Origin: Psychrobacter alimentarius
Lineage (GTDB): Bacteria > Pseudomonadota > Gammaproteobacteria > Pseudomonadales > Moraxellaceae
Length of the DNA: 64,000 nucleotides
Direction: 5' to 3'
NCBI RefSeq assembly: GCF_001606025.1
Contig: NZ_CP014945.1
Coordinates: forward strand, 1,426,001-1,490,000
Shown: one piece after another, positions 27,201 through 34,772 of the stretch
Layout of the letters: every line of letters begins with the position of its first letter
Numbering within the stretch: position 1 is the stretch's first letter
Made by a program: the position numbers and the translations under genes
The notes under the pieces: generated by a model
Told to the model about the DNA's origin: nothing
The model's input: only the letters and a program-made list of their open reading frames with translations
The model's database searches: none

Positions 27201-29257
27201 ATCGTATTACCAATGTGGCCGATGGTGCGGATGATACCGATGGGGTCAATGTTAGACAGTTGAAGGCAACCAACAGTACCGTTGATTTGGGGCTCGACTT
27301 TACTGGAGACGATACCGCAGTGATCGTCAACCGTAAGTTAGGTCAAACATTAACGATTCAAGGAGGTGCGACAACCTTAACAGACAACAACATCGGTGTC
27401 GTGGCTGATGAAGACGGCAGACTAAACGTGAGATTGGCTGAAGATGTGGTGCTTGGCAGAGCAGGTAGTGTCAGAATGGAAAACACCGTGCTCAACAACG
27501 CAGGCGTCACCATCACAGATGGACCCAACCAAACCGTGACGCTAAGCAATGAAGGTCTTGATAATGGCAATAATAGAATTATCAAGGTCGGTGAAGGTAT
27601 TGCACCAAGTGATGCTGTCAACTTCGCACAACTCACAGTCACCAATAATGAAGTAGCTAAAGGCATCAAGATTGGTGATGGTAATAGTGACAATGATCAG
27701 CAATTCGCATTAGGCGATACTATCAATGTGACAGGAGACAGCAATATCACTACTGTTGCTTCTGCGACTGGTGTCCAAGTGAAACTTAACAATCAGTTGG
27801 ATCTAGGAGAAGAGGGTAGTATTCAAATAGGCAATAGCATCATGAATAATAATGGTTTCACCTTTGTTGATAATGGCTCAGGTAGAACGGTTGCACTAAG
27901 CAGCTTTGGTCTCGATAATGGTGGCAACACGATCCGCAATGTTGGCAAAGGTGTACTAAATACTGATGCTGTAAACGTCGAGCAATTAAAAGAAGTTACT
28001 ACTGTCTTGGATCAAGGTTGGGGTATCAGAGCTCAAGGCGATGCTGCGACTCAGGTAAAACAAGGCACTGCTGTTGATCTTAACAGTAGAGACGGCAACA
28101 TCAAAGTGTCTAGAACCTTAGCCAGTAATGGCGCTAGCTCAGGCGTAGCCGCGGCGGCTGGTGCTAATGATATCAGCTTTGATTTAAACCCAGACATCAA
28201 TGTGGTTAGTGTCACAGCTGGTGATACAACAGTCAATAGCAATGGTCTCACGATTGCAGGTGGTCCAAGTATCACTAAAAGTGGTATTGATGCCGCTGAT
28301 AACAAAATCACCAATGTCAAAAACGGTGAAGTAACGGCTACCAGCCAAGACGCTATCAATGGTAGCCAGCTCTATGCTCAAGGCAGTGGTATCAGCAGTA
28401 TCATCGGTGGCAACACGGTTTACAACGCTGAAAACGGTACTTTTACCAATAGTAATATTGGTGGAACGGGTAAAGGCAGTATTGATGGTGCGATTGCTTC
28501 TATTAGACAAGGCACAATTGAAATCAACGAAAATGTGCAAGCCAATACAACCAATATTGCCACTAATACAACCAATATCGCAACGAACACCAGAAACATC
28601 ACAACCAATACTACCAACATCAAGGCCAATACAGATAGACTTGATGCAGGACTTAACTTTGGTGCAGATAGTGGCGCTAATATTAACAAACCTGTAGGTG
28701 ATGGCAGTGTTCTGAAGTTCACTGGCGGTAATAACATCACTACCACAGCACAAGGTAGTGCTATCAAGTTCGATCTCAACAGTAACATCACCGTAGATAG
28801 TGTCAAAACTGGCAATACCACGGTGAATAACAATGGCGTTACCATTGCTAACGGACCTAGTATGACGGCAAGTGGTATCGATGCTGCTAGCAACAAAATT
28901 ACCAATGTTGCTGATGGTATGGCACCTAGAGACGCTGTTAACTTCGGTCAATTAGATGCGGTTAGTAGACAACTTGGTGACAACATGAATCAGTTAGGAT
29001 ATAAGATCAATGAGGTCGAAGACGATGCCAACGCTGGTATTTCAGCAGCCATGGCAATGTCTTCACTACCACAAGCCTATCTCCCTGGTAAATCGATGAT
29101 TGGAGGCGGTATTGGTACTTATAATGGAGAAAGCGCTGTTGCTATTGGTTTCTCCAAACTGTCCAATGATGGTCGTTGGGTCATGAAGATAAATGGTACC
29201 GCAGATACACAAGGTAATGCTGGCGCTTCGATTGGTGCAGGCTTCCACTTCGATTAA
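24224..29257 (+). CDS. Trimeric autotransporter adhesin (YadA/Hia type, type Vc secretion)
   Basis: 1677-residue outer-membrane adhesin. The N-terminus MNRIYKVIWNEAL is an extended signal peptide region, with the hydrophobic core around 47-66 and likely cleavage near QTNA-DV. Next come a His/Gly/Asn-rich segment (about 88-120) and 13 Gly-Asn-Asn triplets (121-159). YadA-like head repeats (AIAIGSGQ, SIAIGANV, SIALGG, SIAMGVKA; about 285-500) follow. Many neck/stalk modules are marked by DAVNVNQL, DAVNVAQL and DAVNFGQL, then heptads TNTTNIA (about 1440-1465). The C-terminal about 90 residues form the four-strand beta-barrel anchor (SSLPQAYLPGKSMIGGGIGTY). The last residues are GAGFHFD: the terminal aromatic typical of barrel proteins is followed by an Asp. 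Confidence 0.95.
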   Translation: MNRIYKVIWNEALNCFTAVGEYAKARGKSSKSSVSSNATINTTSNLSFINTLRLSTIGLGLLAAGFVVQTNADVSYSNLINITGHQSQGNGHDTHGNGNGYGHETHGNGNGYGHDENGNSGNNGNNGNNGNNGNNGNNGNNGNNGNNGNNGNNGNNGNNGIGLKFAGDTGGTIIRNQGETLNIKGGETDTTKLTSGNNIGVVSNGTNTLTIKLAKDLTGLNSASFNSGVVISATGINAGNKVVSGVANGVAGNDAVNVNQLTTSIAANKTKYYSVNSTATGNSNNDGATGPNAMAMGGNATAAGGQAIAIGSGQSGQNTTASGQQSIAIGANVVSKGHSSIALGGDDLDDASKTNIGSNSASATLNGGTVNTTFNSYAGKNLVEPNRYDVNTESGGAASIAMGVKALSKGDLSTAVGVHANSAGTASSAFGMAASATKQGSLALGAGAKSDVQDGVALGSRSVASVAGGATGFVPVGTLTVDENAIIATRSVALGAVSVGTGAQGGNRQIVNVAAGTNNSDAVNVAQLIGLQNGINGTLNQGIDFGGDSGTNVNRKLGEKLLVKGGETDATKLTSGNNIGVVADGNDTLTIKLAKDLTGLDSVTTGNSLLNTNGLSITGGPTFTATGINANNQQIQGVASGGTIESNAANIGDVNTAITGVTNLGFGLKAADGNTVQKPLGQAVEVVGSNNNIDTRVNNGKVEVQLNSNLDLGNNGSVKMGSASPFGLGSTTTLDRSGLTTGNALLNTTVDGLGVRTGNALINTTVSSLGVAVSNPFSTTTLSGNGLNILGGPSVTTAGINAGNKKVVNVANGVQAKDAVNVSQLNSASAAARTKVLSGTNVASVDFSTDSITGQDVYTVNADGTTASAGSSAVTVTQGAKDGATNMTDYAVDLSDASKASLVKADSAMQSVVTQIDGNEVKTLNSTDNSANFLTGDNIVLTAEGGGIKVATAPDVSFTTVTTGDTLLNTEGVRFLGGSSVRLSQSGLNNGGNRITNVADGADDTDGVNVRQLKATNSTVDLGLDFTGDDTAVIVNRKLGQTLTIQGGATTLTDNNIGVVADEDGRLNVRLAEDVVLGRAGSVRMENTVLNNAGVTITDGPNQTVTLSNEGLDNGNNRIIKVGEGIAPSDAVNFAQLTVTNNEVAKGIKIGDGNSDNDQQFALGDTINVTGDSNITTVASATGVQVKLNNQLDLGEEGSIQIGNSIMNNNGFTFVDNGSGRTVALSSFGLDNGGNTIRNVGKGVLNTDAVNVEQLKEVTTVLDQGWGIRAQGDAATQVKQGTAVDLNSRDGNIKVSRTLASNGASSGVAAAAGANDISFDLNPDINVVSVTAGDTTVNSNGLTIAGGPSITKSGIDAADNKITNVKNGEVTATSQDAINGSQLYAQGSGISSIIGGNTVYNAENGTFTNSNIGGTGKGSIDGAIASIRQGTIEINENVQANTTNIATNTTNIATNTRNITTNTTNIKANTDRLDAGLNFGADSGANINKPVGDGSVLKFTGGNNITTTAQGSAIKFDLNSNITVDSVKTGNTTVNNNGVTIANGPSMTASGIDAASNKITNVADGMAPRDAVNFGQLDAVSRQLGDNMNQLGYKINEVEDDANAGISAAMAMSSLPQAYLPGKSMIGGGIGTYNGESAVAIGFSKLSNDGRWVMKINGTADTQGNAGASIGAGFHFD
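24584..24700 (+). repeat. 13 perfect tandem copies of GGTAATAAC within the adhesin gene
   Basis: The 117-bp block is 13 identical 9-bp units encoding Gly-Asn-Asn. Because the unit is three codons, slippage changes linker length without shifting frame. It is preceded by an imperfect 33-bp repeat encoding GHDTHGNGNGY/GHETHGNGNGY. Confidence 0.97.
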
Positions 29258-29297
29258 TGGAAAAAGCCAGACCAAGTATTAGGCTAATGAGCAAAAC

Positions 29298-29331
29298 AAA
29301 AAAGCAAGACAACCAGTGTCTTGCTTTTTTA
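29298..29331. terminator. Bidirectional terminator between adhesin and maiA
   Basis: AAAAAAGCAAGACA (29298-29311) pairs with TGTCTTGCTTTTTT (29317-29330) around a 5-base loop. The symmetric A and T tracts serve both convergent genes. Confidence 0.92.
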
Positions 29332-29445
29332 TACGTAAAGTTAATTTTTCGTTCGAGTACCATAAAAAAATATAAGGTTTTAGTCAGTAGACACTTATTT
29401 ACCATTGGCATCAGATAAATACTGCTTTAATAAAGTTATTGCGAC

Positions 29446-30090
29446 TCATGGCGCATCAGGCTGAACCATAGGGTCAGCATCTGCAAACGCTTTTAGCGTA
29501 CGGCAATGCGTATCAATTTCGACAATATTAGGGTAAGCACTTAGATCTACCTTGAAACGTCGAGCAGAAGAAACCTGCGGAATCAAATAGCAATCTGCAA
29601 AGGTAGGGTGGTTACCGTAACAGAATTTTCCGCGAGTTTTGTCATTGGCTAGGCGTTTTTCTAACGCGTCAAACCCTTCTTTCATCCAGCGACCGCACCA
29701 TGCCAGCACTGCCTCTTCATCCACTGATAACTCGTGACGCAGATACTGTAGGACACGGCGATTATTAAGTGGGTGGATGTCACAACCAATCATCGCACTC
29801 AGCGCACGTACCTGCATACGACCAGCCGCATCCTTAGGCAATAACGGGGTGTCAGGATAGATGTCTTCTAACCACTCTAAGATAGCGGGGCTTTGATACA
29901 GGAGTAAATCATCAGCTTGTAAAACAGGCACCAATCCTTGAGGATTGATAGATTGAAAGGCGGCCTCTAGTTGTTCGTCTTGCGCCAGATTGACTGCGAT
30001 ATAGTCATAATCCAGTCCCTTTAAGTTCATGGCGATACGTGTACGATAAGACGTGCTGCTGCGAAAATAACCATAAAGTGTCATCATCAT
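29446..30090 (-). CDS. maiA: Maleylacetoacetate isomerase (zeta-class GST)
   Basis: 214-residue cytoplasmic glutathione-dependent enzyme that isomerises maleylacetoacetate to fumarylacetoacetate in tyrosine and phenylalanine catabolism. The N-terminal thioredoxin-like domain carries the zeta-class signature SSTSYRTRIAMNLKGLDYD (residues 11-29), where the first Ser region binds glutathione, and PQGLVPVL. The all-helical C-terminal domain has the DIHPLNNRRVLQYL motif. It is adjacent to an IclR regulator and in the same region as fumarylacetoacetase and HPPD, which supports the assignment. Three consecutive ATG codons make the exact start uncertain by one or two residues. Confidence 0.93.
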   Translation of the reverse strand: MMMTLYGYFRSSTSYRTRIAMNLKGLDYDYIAVNLAQDEQLEAAFQSINPQGLVPVLQADDLLLYQSPAILEWLEDIYPDTPLLPKDAAGRMQVRALSAMIGCDIHPLNNRRVLQYLRHELSVDEEAVLAWCGRWMKEGFDALEKRLANDKTRGKFCYGNHPTFADCYLIPQVSSARRFKVDLSAYPNIVEIDTHCRTLKAFADADPMVQPDAP

Positions 30091-30123
30091 TCATTCCTTT
30101 TATTGTGGTATGTTATCAATGGG

Positions 30124-30156
30124 ATAAGCGGTTATAATTACTAAGACCGCGCTTAT
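30124..30156 (+). promoter_or_regulatory. Candidate promoter and operator for the IclR gene / maiA
   Basis: A consensus -10 hexamer TATAAT (30133-30138) is flanked by an imperfect inverted repeat: ATAAGCGGT (30124-30132) and ACCGCGCTTAT (30146-30156). It lies between divergent maiA and iclR, so autoregulation and control of maiA by the IclR protein are plausible. No good -35 was seen. Confidence 0.4.
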
Positions 30157-30270
30157 GTCATACAGAAAAAGAGAATATTGTTAAATAAAAAGTTATTGAG
30201 TCGTATTTTTATTTGGCTAATACGCAACCTTACCAATCATTCATTAAAAACATCATTTATCGAGCAAAGC

Positions 30271-31149
30271 ATGCCAGCATCTGACAACCTTGTAGATAGC
30301 AATCTGACAAATAATCTTGCCACCAACAAAAATCAAAATGGCGTCCAATCCCTTGAAATTGGGCTATCCATCTTGGATGTATTGATCGAGTATAACGAAC
30401 CTATGATGCTAAAAGACATCGCCCAAGTGATGCAAATGCATCCCGCAAAATGCCATCGCTATCTGGTCAGTCTTATTCGTAAAAACTACGCTCGAAAGCT
30501 CAGTGATGGTCGTTATGGGCTTGGCGATAGGGTCAATGCCTTAGCAGCACTCGGCCACACGGGATACAACCAAAGCAATATCTTAGAGCGGCTGACACAT
30601 ATCGCCAATGAGATCAAAGATACTTTAAACTGCGCAGTACAAATCGCCAAGTGGTTCAATGAGGGCCCTATCATCATTCACTCTGTCGAGCCAGATAGCC
30701 CCATCAGTATCATTACTCGTATTGGCTCGCGCATGCCGCTGACGACATCAGCGACAGGTCAGTTGTTTGCCAGTTACCAACCTGATGCCATCATCGAACC
30801 ATTGGTCATGGCGGAATGGCAGACAAAAGACAAAATGGAGCTAGCCGCACAATGGCAACATTTTACGCAACTACAAACCAAGATTCGTACGCAAGGTTAT
30901 GCGACGGTCACTGGCGATATGCTAATGGGTATCAACGCCATCACGATCCCCGTTATATTGCCGCAACCAACAAATGCTTTTGCCACATCATCTATTCACC
31001 ATGACAATAATGATAAGCGCCCGCCAGAAAACCTATCATTAGAATATGCCATTACGATTATCGGAACCACAGAGCAGCTACCAATGAGTAAGCAGCATAA
31101 TGTGGTTGAGCAAATCCTAGCCATCGCGCAGCGGTATCAAATCGCGTAG
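30271..31149 (+). CDS. IclR-family regulator, probable regulator of tyrosine/homogentisate catabolism
   Basis: 292-residue regulator. The winged helix-turn-helix (about residues 28-90) begins QSLEIGLSILDVLIEYNEPMMLKDIAQVM and contains HPAKCHRYLVSLIRKNY. The effector domain follows (about 105-290) with the family pattern SRMPLTTSATGQLFASY. IclR proteins repress or activate aromatic catabolic genes; HmgR of Pseudomonas controls the homogentisate operon. Placement divergent from maiA fits such a role. The frame is open upstream to a TTG at 30178, but that would add 31 atypical residues, so the ATG at 30271 is chosen with moderate certainty. An inserted Asn/His-rich loop near 265 is unusual. Confidence 0.82.
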   Translation: MPASDNLVDSNLTNNLATNKNQNGVQSLEIGLSILDVLIEYNEPMMLKDIAQVMQMHPAKCHRYLVSLIRKNYARKLSDGRYGLGDRVNALAALGHTGYNQSNILERLTHIANEIKDTLNCAVQIAKWFNEGPIIIHSVEPDSPISIITRIGSRMPLTTSATGQLFASYQPDAIIEPLVMAEWQTKDKMELAAQWQHFTQLQTKIRTQGYATVTGDMLMGINAITIPVILPQPTNAFATSSIHHDNNDKRPPENLSLEYAITIIGTTEQLPMSKQHNVVEQILAIAQRYQIA

Positions 31150-31203
31150 GATGCTTGAGTCGTAACCATATTAGTTATAACAGTACCTGCGTAATCATCT
31201 GAG

Positions 31204-32259
31204 TTAAACCGCACAGGTCTTACTGGTTGCTTTGATCTTTTCGTATACAGCATCAGCGTCTAACCCTGTGGCATTTACTTCATCTAGATATTTTTGTGAG
31301 CCTTCTATCAACGGTCCTTTCCAGTTGGGATCATTGAGTGGATCAGGAATATCAATCATCACATCGCCTTTTTCTTTAGCAGCCGCCATGGCTTTGTCGT
31401 TACTCACATCAAAGACTTTGGAGATATTAGCTGCCAGTGCCGCACCTGAATTATCATCAATGACTTTTTTGAGATCCTCTGGTAGACGATCATATTTGTC
31501 TTTGTTCATGCTAATGACAAAAGTGGAGTTATAAAAAGGGATGTTGGTATGAGTATTGATGAGCTCATCCAAACGGAACGCTTGAATGGGTTGCCATGTA
31601 AAGCTGAGACCATCAATGACGCCGCGCTGAAGGGCAGTATAGGTGTCGCTTGCAGGCATGCCAACAGGCGCAGCTCCAGTTGCTTCAATGATGTGGCTTG
31701 CCACGGCAGATGGCTGTCGAATCCGTAGGCCTTTCATATCAGCAGGTGTACGTATGGGCTTGTCCACCGTATGCAGTGCGCCTTGACCTGTTCCGATAAG
31801 GGCAAGCAGATGCGTGTCTTTGTACTCGTCTGCAATGACGCCTTCATCATAAAGCTTATGAAGGATACAGCTTTGCTGCTGGGCGCTATTGGTGATACCG
31901 GGAAGCTCGGCAATTTGGGTTAAAGGAAATCGTCCTGCGGTGTAGCCTTGGGCTTGCATACCAATATCAACGATGCCTTTGGCCGTAGCGTCATACGTAG
32001 CCCCTGGTTTGCTCAGCGTGGCAGAAGGGTAAATCTCAACCTTGATACGTCCATTTGAGTCGGCTTCGATTTTTTTTGCCCATGGCTCTAGCGCCTCAGT
32101 ATTTATATTGTCATTGGCTGTCATAAAGTGGGAAAATCTGAGAGTGGTCACGTCGACTGTATCTGTCGAAGCCTTAACTGCCTCATTATTATTGCTACAG
32201 CCAGTCACTGCAATGCAAGTAGTTAGCAGTATTCCTAAGTGCGTTTTTGTTTTCATCAT
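31204..32259 (-). CDS. TRAP transporter substrate-binding lipoprotein (DctP family)
   Basis: 351-residue extracytoplasmic solute-binding protein. The signal peptide ends in the lipobox AVTGC (about residue 21), so it is lipid-anchored, unlike most free periplasmic DctP proteins. The DctP fold shows the substrate-carboxylate Arg in MKGLRIRQPS (about 175-184) and the loop TALQRGVIDGLSFTW (about 205-220). TRAP binding proteins deliver carboxylates to a DctQM permease, but no Q or M subunit lies in this window, so it is an orphan here. Its position in the aromatic catabolic region suggests an aromatic or keto-acid ligand (inference only). Confidence 0.88.
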   Translation of the reverse strand: MMKTKTHLGILLTTCIAVTGCSNNNEAVKASTDTVDVTTLRFSHFMTANDNINTEALEPWAKKIEADSNGRIKVEIYPSATLSKPGATYDATAKGIVDIGMQAQGYTAGRFPLTQIAELPGITNSAQQQSCILHKLYDEGVIADEYKDTHLLALIGTGQGALHTVDKPIRTPADMKGLRIRQPSAVASHIIEATGAAPVGMPASDTYTALQRGVIDGLSFTWQPIQAFRLDELINTHTNIPFYNSTFVISMNKDKYDRLPEDLKKVIDDNSGAALAANISKVFDVSNDKAMAAAKEKGDVMIDIPDPLNDPNWKGPLIEGSQKYLDEVNATGLDADAVYEKIKATSKTCAV

Positions 32260-32344
32260 AGAATCCTTTCATGATGAGGCGGTAATTATCAAGGGGCAAT
32301 AGTCATCGCCAACAGGTTAGATTGTCTGAATAAAGTCTCAACAT

Positions 32345-32401
32345 TAAAAAGCTTAAAGCTTACTGTTTTTTTAACAATCTAAGTTAAAGAAAACAGTAAG
32401 C
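32345..32401 (-). terminator. Intrinsic terminator after the VOC gene
   Basis: Long arms (GCTTACTGTTTT at 32358-32369 and AAAACAGTAAGC at 32390-32401, extended by TTAAC/GTTAA) form an approximately 18-bp stem. On the minus strand it is followed by a T-rich stretch (TTTAAGCTTTTT). It separates the VOC gene from the TRAP gene. Confidence 0.75.
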
Positions 32402-32417
32402 GGAACAACGGTTGTGT

Positions 32418-32993
32418 TTATTCGCCAGCAGGTGCGACCTCTTTTGCTTCGCTAAGCTCGTCACTATGCAAAAACTGAGTATGCGTTGGTGCGCGCTTGG
32501 TACGTGACCATTCTTCTAGCATATCGTGTTTGATGGCTTCAGTAATCATAGAAACCTTGTCGTGCGAGGTTGGATCATCATAGGTCAGCTCCAAGCGATG
32601 ACCGTTTGGATCAAAGAAATAAATAGAATGGAATATACCGTGGTTGGTTACCCCAATCACATCAATGCCCGTCTTTTCTAGATGCTCTTTGGCTCGTAGC
32701 AACTCATCACGGTCTTTGACCTTGAGTGCTAGATGCTGCACCCAGTTTGGGGTGTTGGGATCAAAGCCCATTTCTGGTTGATTGGGGACTTCAAAGAATG
32801 CCAACACATTGCCATTACCTGCGTCCAAAAAGACATGCATATAGGGATCAAAGGCTTTGGTCGATGGCACATGGTCTTCAGCGAATGCTAGGATAAAGTC
32901 CATGTTGAGGTGTTTCTGATACCATTCCACGGTTTCTTTGGCATCTTTGCAGCGATAAGCCACGTGATGAATTTTTTCGATTTTAAAGCTCAT
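32418..32993 (-). CDS. VOC-family metalloprotein (glyoxalase/extradiol dioxygenase fold) in the tyrosine locus
   Basis: 191-residue two-module VOC protein. Candidate metal ligands occupy all four standard positions: His10 (KIHHVAY), Glu68 (AFFEVPN), His87 (VQHLALKV) and Glu135 (GHRLELTYDD). This pattern equals that of glyoxalase I, while extradiol dioxygenases need two His and one Glu. The last about 45 residues are a polar helical tail. It lies directly downstream of fumarylacetoacetase on the same strand with a 110-bp gap, and ends at a terminator. By position it may act on homogentisate or maleylacetoacetate; a ring-cleaving role is hypothesis. A glyoxalase-like detoxifying function is the main alternative. 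Confidence 0.85.
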   Translation of the reverse strand: MSFKIEKIHHVAYRCKDAKETVEWYQKHLNMDFILAFAEDHVPSTKAFDPYMHVFLDAGNGNVLAFFEVPNQPEMGFDPNTPNWVQHLALKVKDRDELLRAKEHLEKTGIDVIGVTNHGIFHSIYFFDPNGHRLELTYDDPTSHDKVSMITEAIKHDMLEEWSRTKRAPTHTQFLHSDELSEAKEVAPAGE

Positions 32994-33103
32994 ATCAAAC
33001 TCCTTTTGATAAGGCGTTTGGCAAGTCTTTGGTATCTAACAGTGCCATTTACTTGCCTTTACGCCCATTTTACGCTGGTGATGCTAATGCGATTTATTAA
33101 AGA

Positions 33104-34393
33104 TTATTTGTCAAAGTTAAACTGAATGGCGGGCAGTACTTTACCGCGTACCTCACCAAAGCCGACACGGATGCCGTCTTTTTCGCTATAGCCTTTCATA
33201 ATGACGGTATCGCCATCTTCAATGAAGCTGCGAGTCGCGCCACCTGTTAGCGTGACAGGCTTTGTCGCATTCCAAGTAATCTCTAGCATCGAGCCATAAG
33301 AGTCTGGCGTTGGGCCTGAAATAGTGCCTGAGCCCATCATGTCGCCAACCTCTACCTTACAGCCAGTGATGGTGTGGTGGGTAAGCTGCTGCGCCATGGA
33401 CCAGTACATGTATTTAAAATTGGTCTCACAAACCACGGTGGCGCTATCGTTGTCTTCAGGCAGGAGTTCTACTGATAAATTGATATCAAAGCTATTATCG
33501 GTTGCTTTTTCGTCGAGATAGGCAAGTGGCTTTGGTTCTTGAGTCGGGCAAGCCGTTTTAAACGGCGCGAGCGCGTCCATGGTCACAATCCAAGGAGAAA
33601 CTTCAGAGGCAAAGGTTTTGGCATTAAAGGGGCCTAAAGGCACATATTCCCATTTTTGGATGTCACGGGCAGACCAATCGTTGAGCAAGACCATGCCAAA
33701 GATGTGATCAAACGCCTCATCTACTGCGATGGGCTGACCAATGTCATTGCCTTTGCCGACCACAAAAGCGGTCTCAAGCTCAAAATCTAGACGCTTACAG
33801 GCAGAAAAAATAGGACGGTCATCGGCATTTGGTTTGAGCTGACCCGATGGACGGACAATATCAGTGCCACTCACGACCACGGTGCTGGCGCGTCCATTAT
33901 AGCCAACCGGCATCTCAGTCCAGTTAGGCAATAGCGCATTACTTGGGTCACGGAACATCGTGCCGACGTTGGTGGCGTGTTCTTTTGAAGAGTAAAAATC
34001 GGTGAAACCTGGTACTTGTACCGGCAGGTGCATGGTGACGTCTGCTTGCTGGAACAGCGCCTTTTTCTGTAAATCTTGATTGTCACGTAAGGCATCATTG
34101 TCACTAGATAGCAGCATTTGAATGGTTTTGCGCGCTTGTGTCCAGTTGTCTCGACCGGAGTCAATAAAGGCATTTAGCGTTGGTTTATCAAAGTAGGGAC
34201 CACCATCCAAGCTCAGTAGCCCTGCGGCTTCGATGACAGCGAGATCCAAGACTTGCTCACCAATCGCCACACCAGCACGGCGCTTGCCATCAGCAGTGTT
34301 GCTAAAAATGCCATAAGGCAGATTATGAATTGAGAAATCTGAATCGCTTGCGATGTCGATAAATGAGGTGAGGGTTGAGTCAACCGTTGACAT
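33104..34393 (-). CDS. fahA: Fumarylacetoacetase
   Basis: 429-residue cytoplasmic hydrolase that splits fumarylacetoacetate into fumarate and acetoacetate, the last step of tyrosine breakdown. The N-terminal SH3-like domain (about 20-120) begins IHNLPYGIFS. The catalytic FAH domain follows, with FYSSKEHATNVGTMFRD (about 130-146), GRASTVVVSGTDIVRPSGQ, LDFELETAFVVGKGN (metal-binding acidic residues, about 205-220), LNDWSARDIQKWEYVPLGPFNAKTF and GDMMGSGTISGP. Length and motifs are normal for the family. AAGGAG lies 6 bp before the ATG. Confidence 0.96.
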   Translation of the reverse strand: MSTVDSTLTSFIDIASDSDFSIHNLPYGIFSNTADGKRRAGVAIGEQVLDLAVIEAAGLLSLDGGPYFDKPTLNAFIDSGRDNWTQARKTIQMLLSSDNDALRDNQDLQKKALFQQADVTMHLPVQVPGFTDFYSSKEHATNVGTMFRDPSNALLPNWTEMPVGYNGRASTVVVSGTDIVRPSGQLKPNADDRPIFSACKRLDFELETAFVVGKGNDIGQPIAVDEAFDHIFGMVLLNDWSARDIQKWEYVPLGPFNAKTFASEVSPWIVTMDALAPFKTACPTQEPKPLAYLDEKATDNSFDINLSVELLPEDNDSATVVCETNFKYMYWSMAQQLTHHTITGCKVEVGDMMGSGTISGPTPDSYGSMLEITWNATKPVTLTGGATRSFIEDGDTVIMKGYSEKDGIRVGFGEVRGKVLPAIQFNFDK

Positions 34394-34553
34394 AAGATGC
34401 TCCTTGCGAAAAATAAATGATAAATTACGTTATAATTAATTGCTTACGAATAATGTAATTTATAGAAAGATAGATTGCAAGGTTTTTTATATAGCGAGCA
34501 CCTATTGTATGAATACAGCCAATGCTAAATAACCTAGGTAAACATATTATTAC

Positions 34554-34629
34554 GTGCTACTAAGACAAATTTTTCTCGCTTGCTATGCCTGCGCAGACAG
34601 AGGCTTCGCAAAATTTATCTTAGTAGCAC
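34554..34629. repeat. 76-bp inverted-repeat element
   Basis: The ends GTGCTACTAAGACAAATTTT (34554-34573) and its near-perfect reverse complement at 34610-34629 match at 19 of 20 positions. The 36-base centre is GC-richer and contains a smaller GCCT/AGGC repeat (34587-34604). It resembles a dispersed palindromic or MITE-like repeat. No second copy was noticed in this window and no flanking direct repeat is clear. Confidence 0.75.
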
Positions 34630-34677
34630 TTTGCTTTTTTATAGCGTACTGACGGTGGTTTACATGAGTTTTGGACG

Positions 34678-34710
34678 AAAAAAAGGCTGAGCCATTGCTC
34701 AACCTTTTTT
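34678..34710 (-). terminator. Terminator of the aromatic aminotransferase gene
   Basis: On the minus strand AAAAAAGGTTGAGC pairs with GCTCAGCCTTTTTTT around a 4-base loop, with one mismatch. The run of T follows the stem. It lies 62 bp past the stop codon. Confidence 0.85.
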
Positions 34711-34772
34711 CATGACAGTGTTACTTATGATATTTGATGTTATATCAAATCATATGCCTTAATTTGATGGGA

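Larger units (their letters stand above)
34394..34772. other. Intergenic region aminotransferase-fahA
   Basis: 379 bp containing the aminotransferase terminator (34678-34710), a 76-bp inverted-repeat element (34554-34629) and an AT-rich stretch next to fahA that presumably holds its promoter. No ORF seen. Confidence 0.6.
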
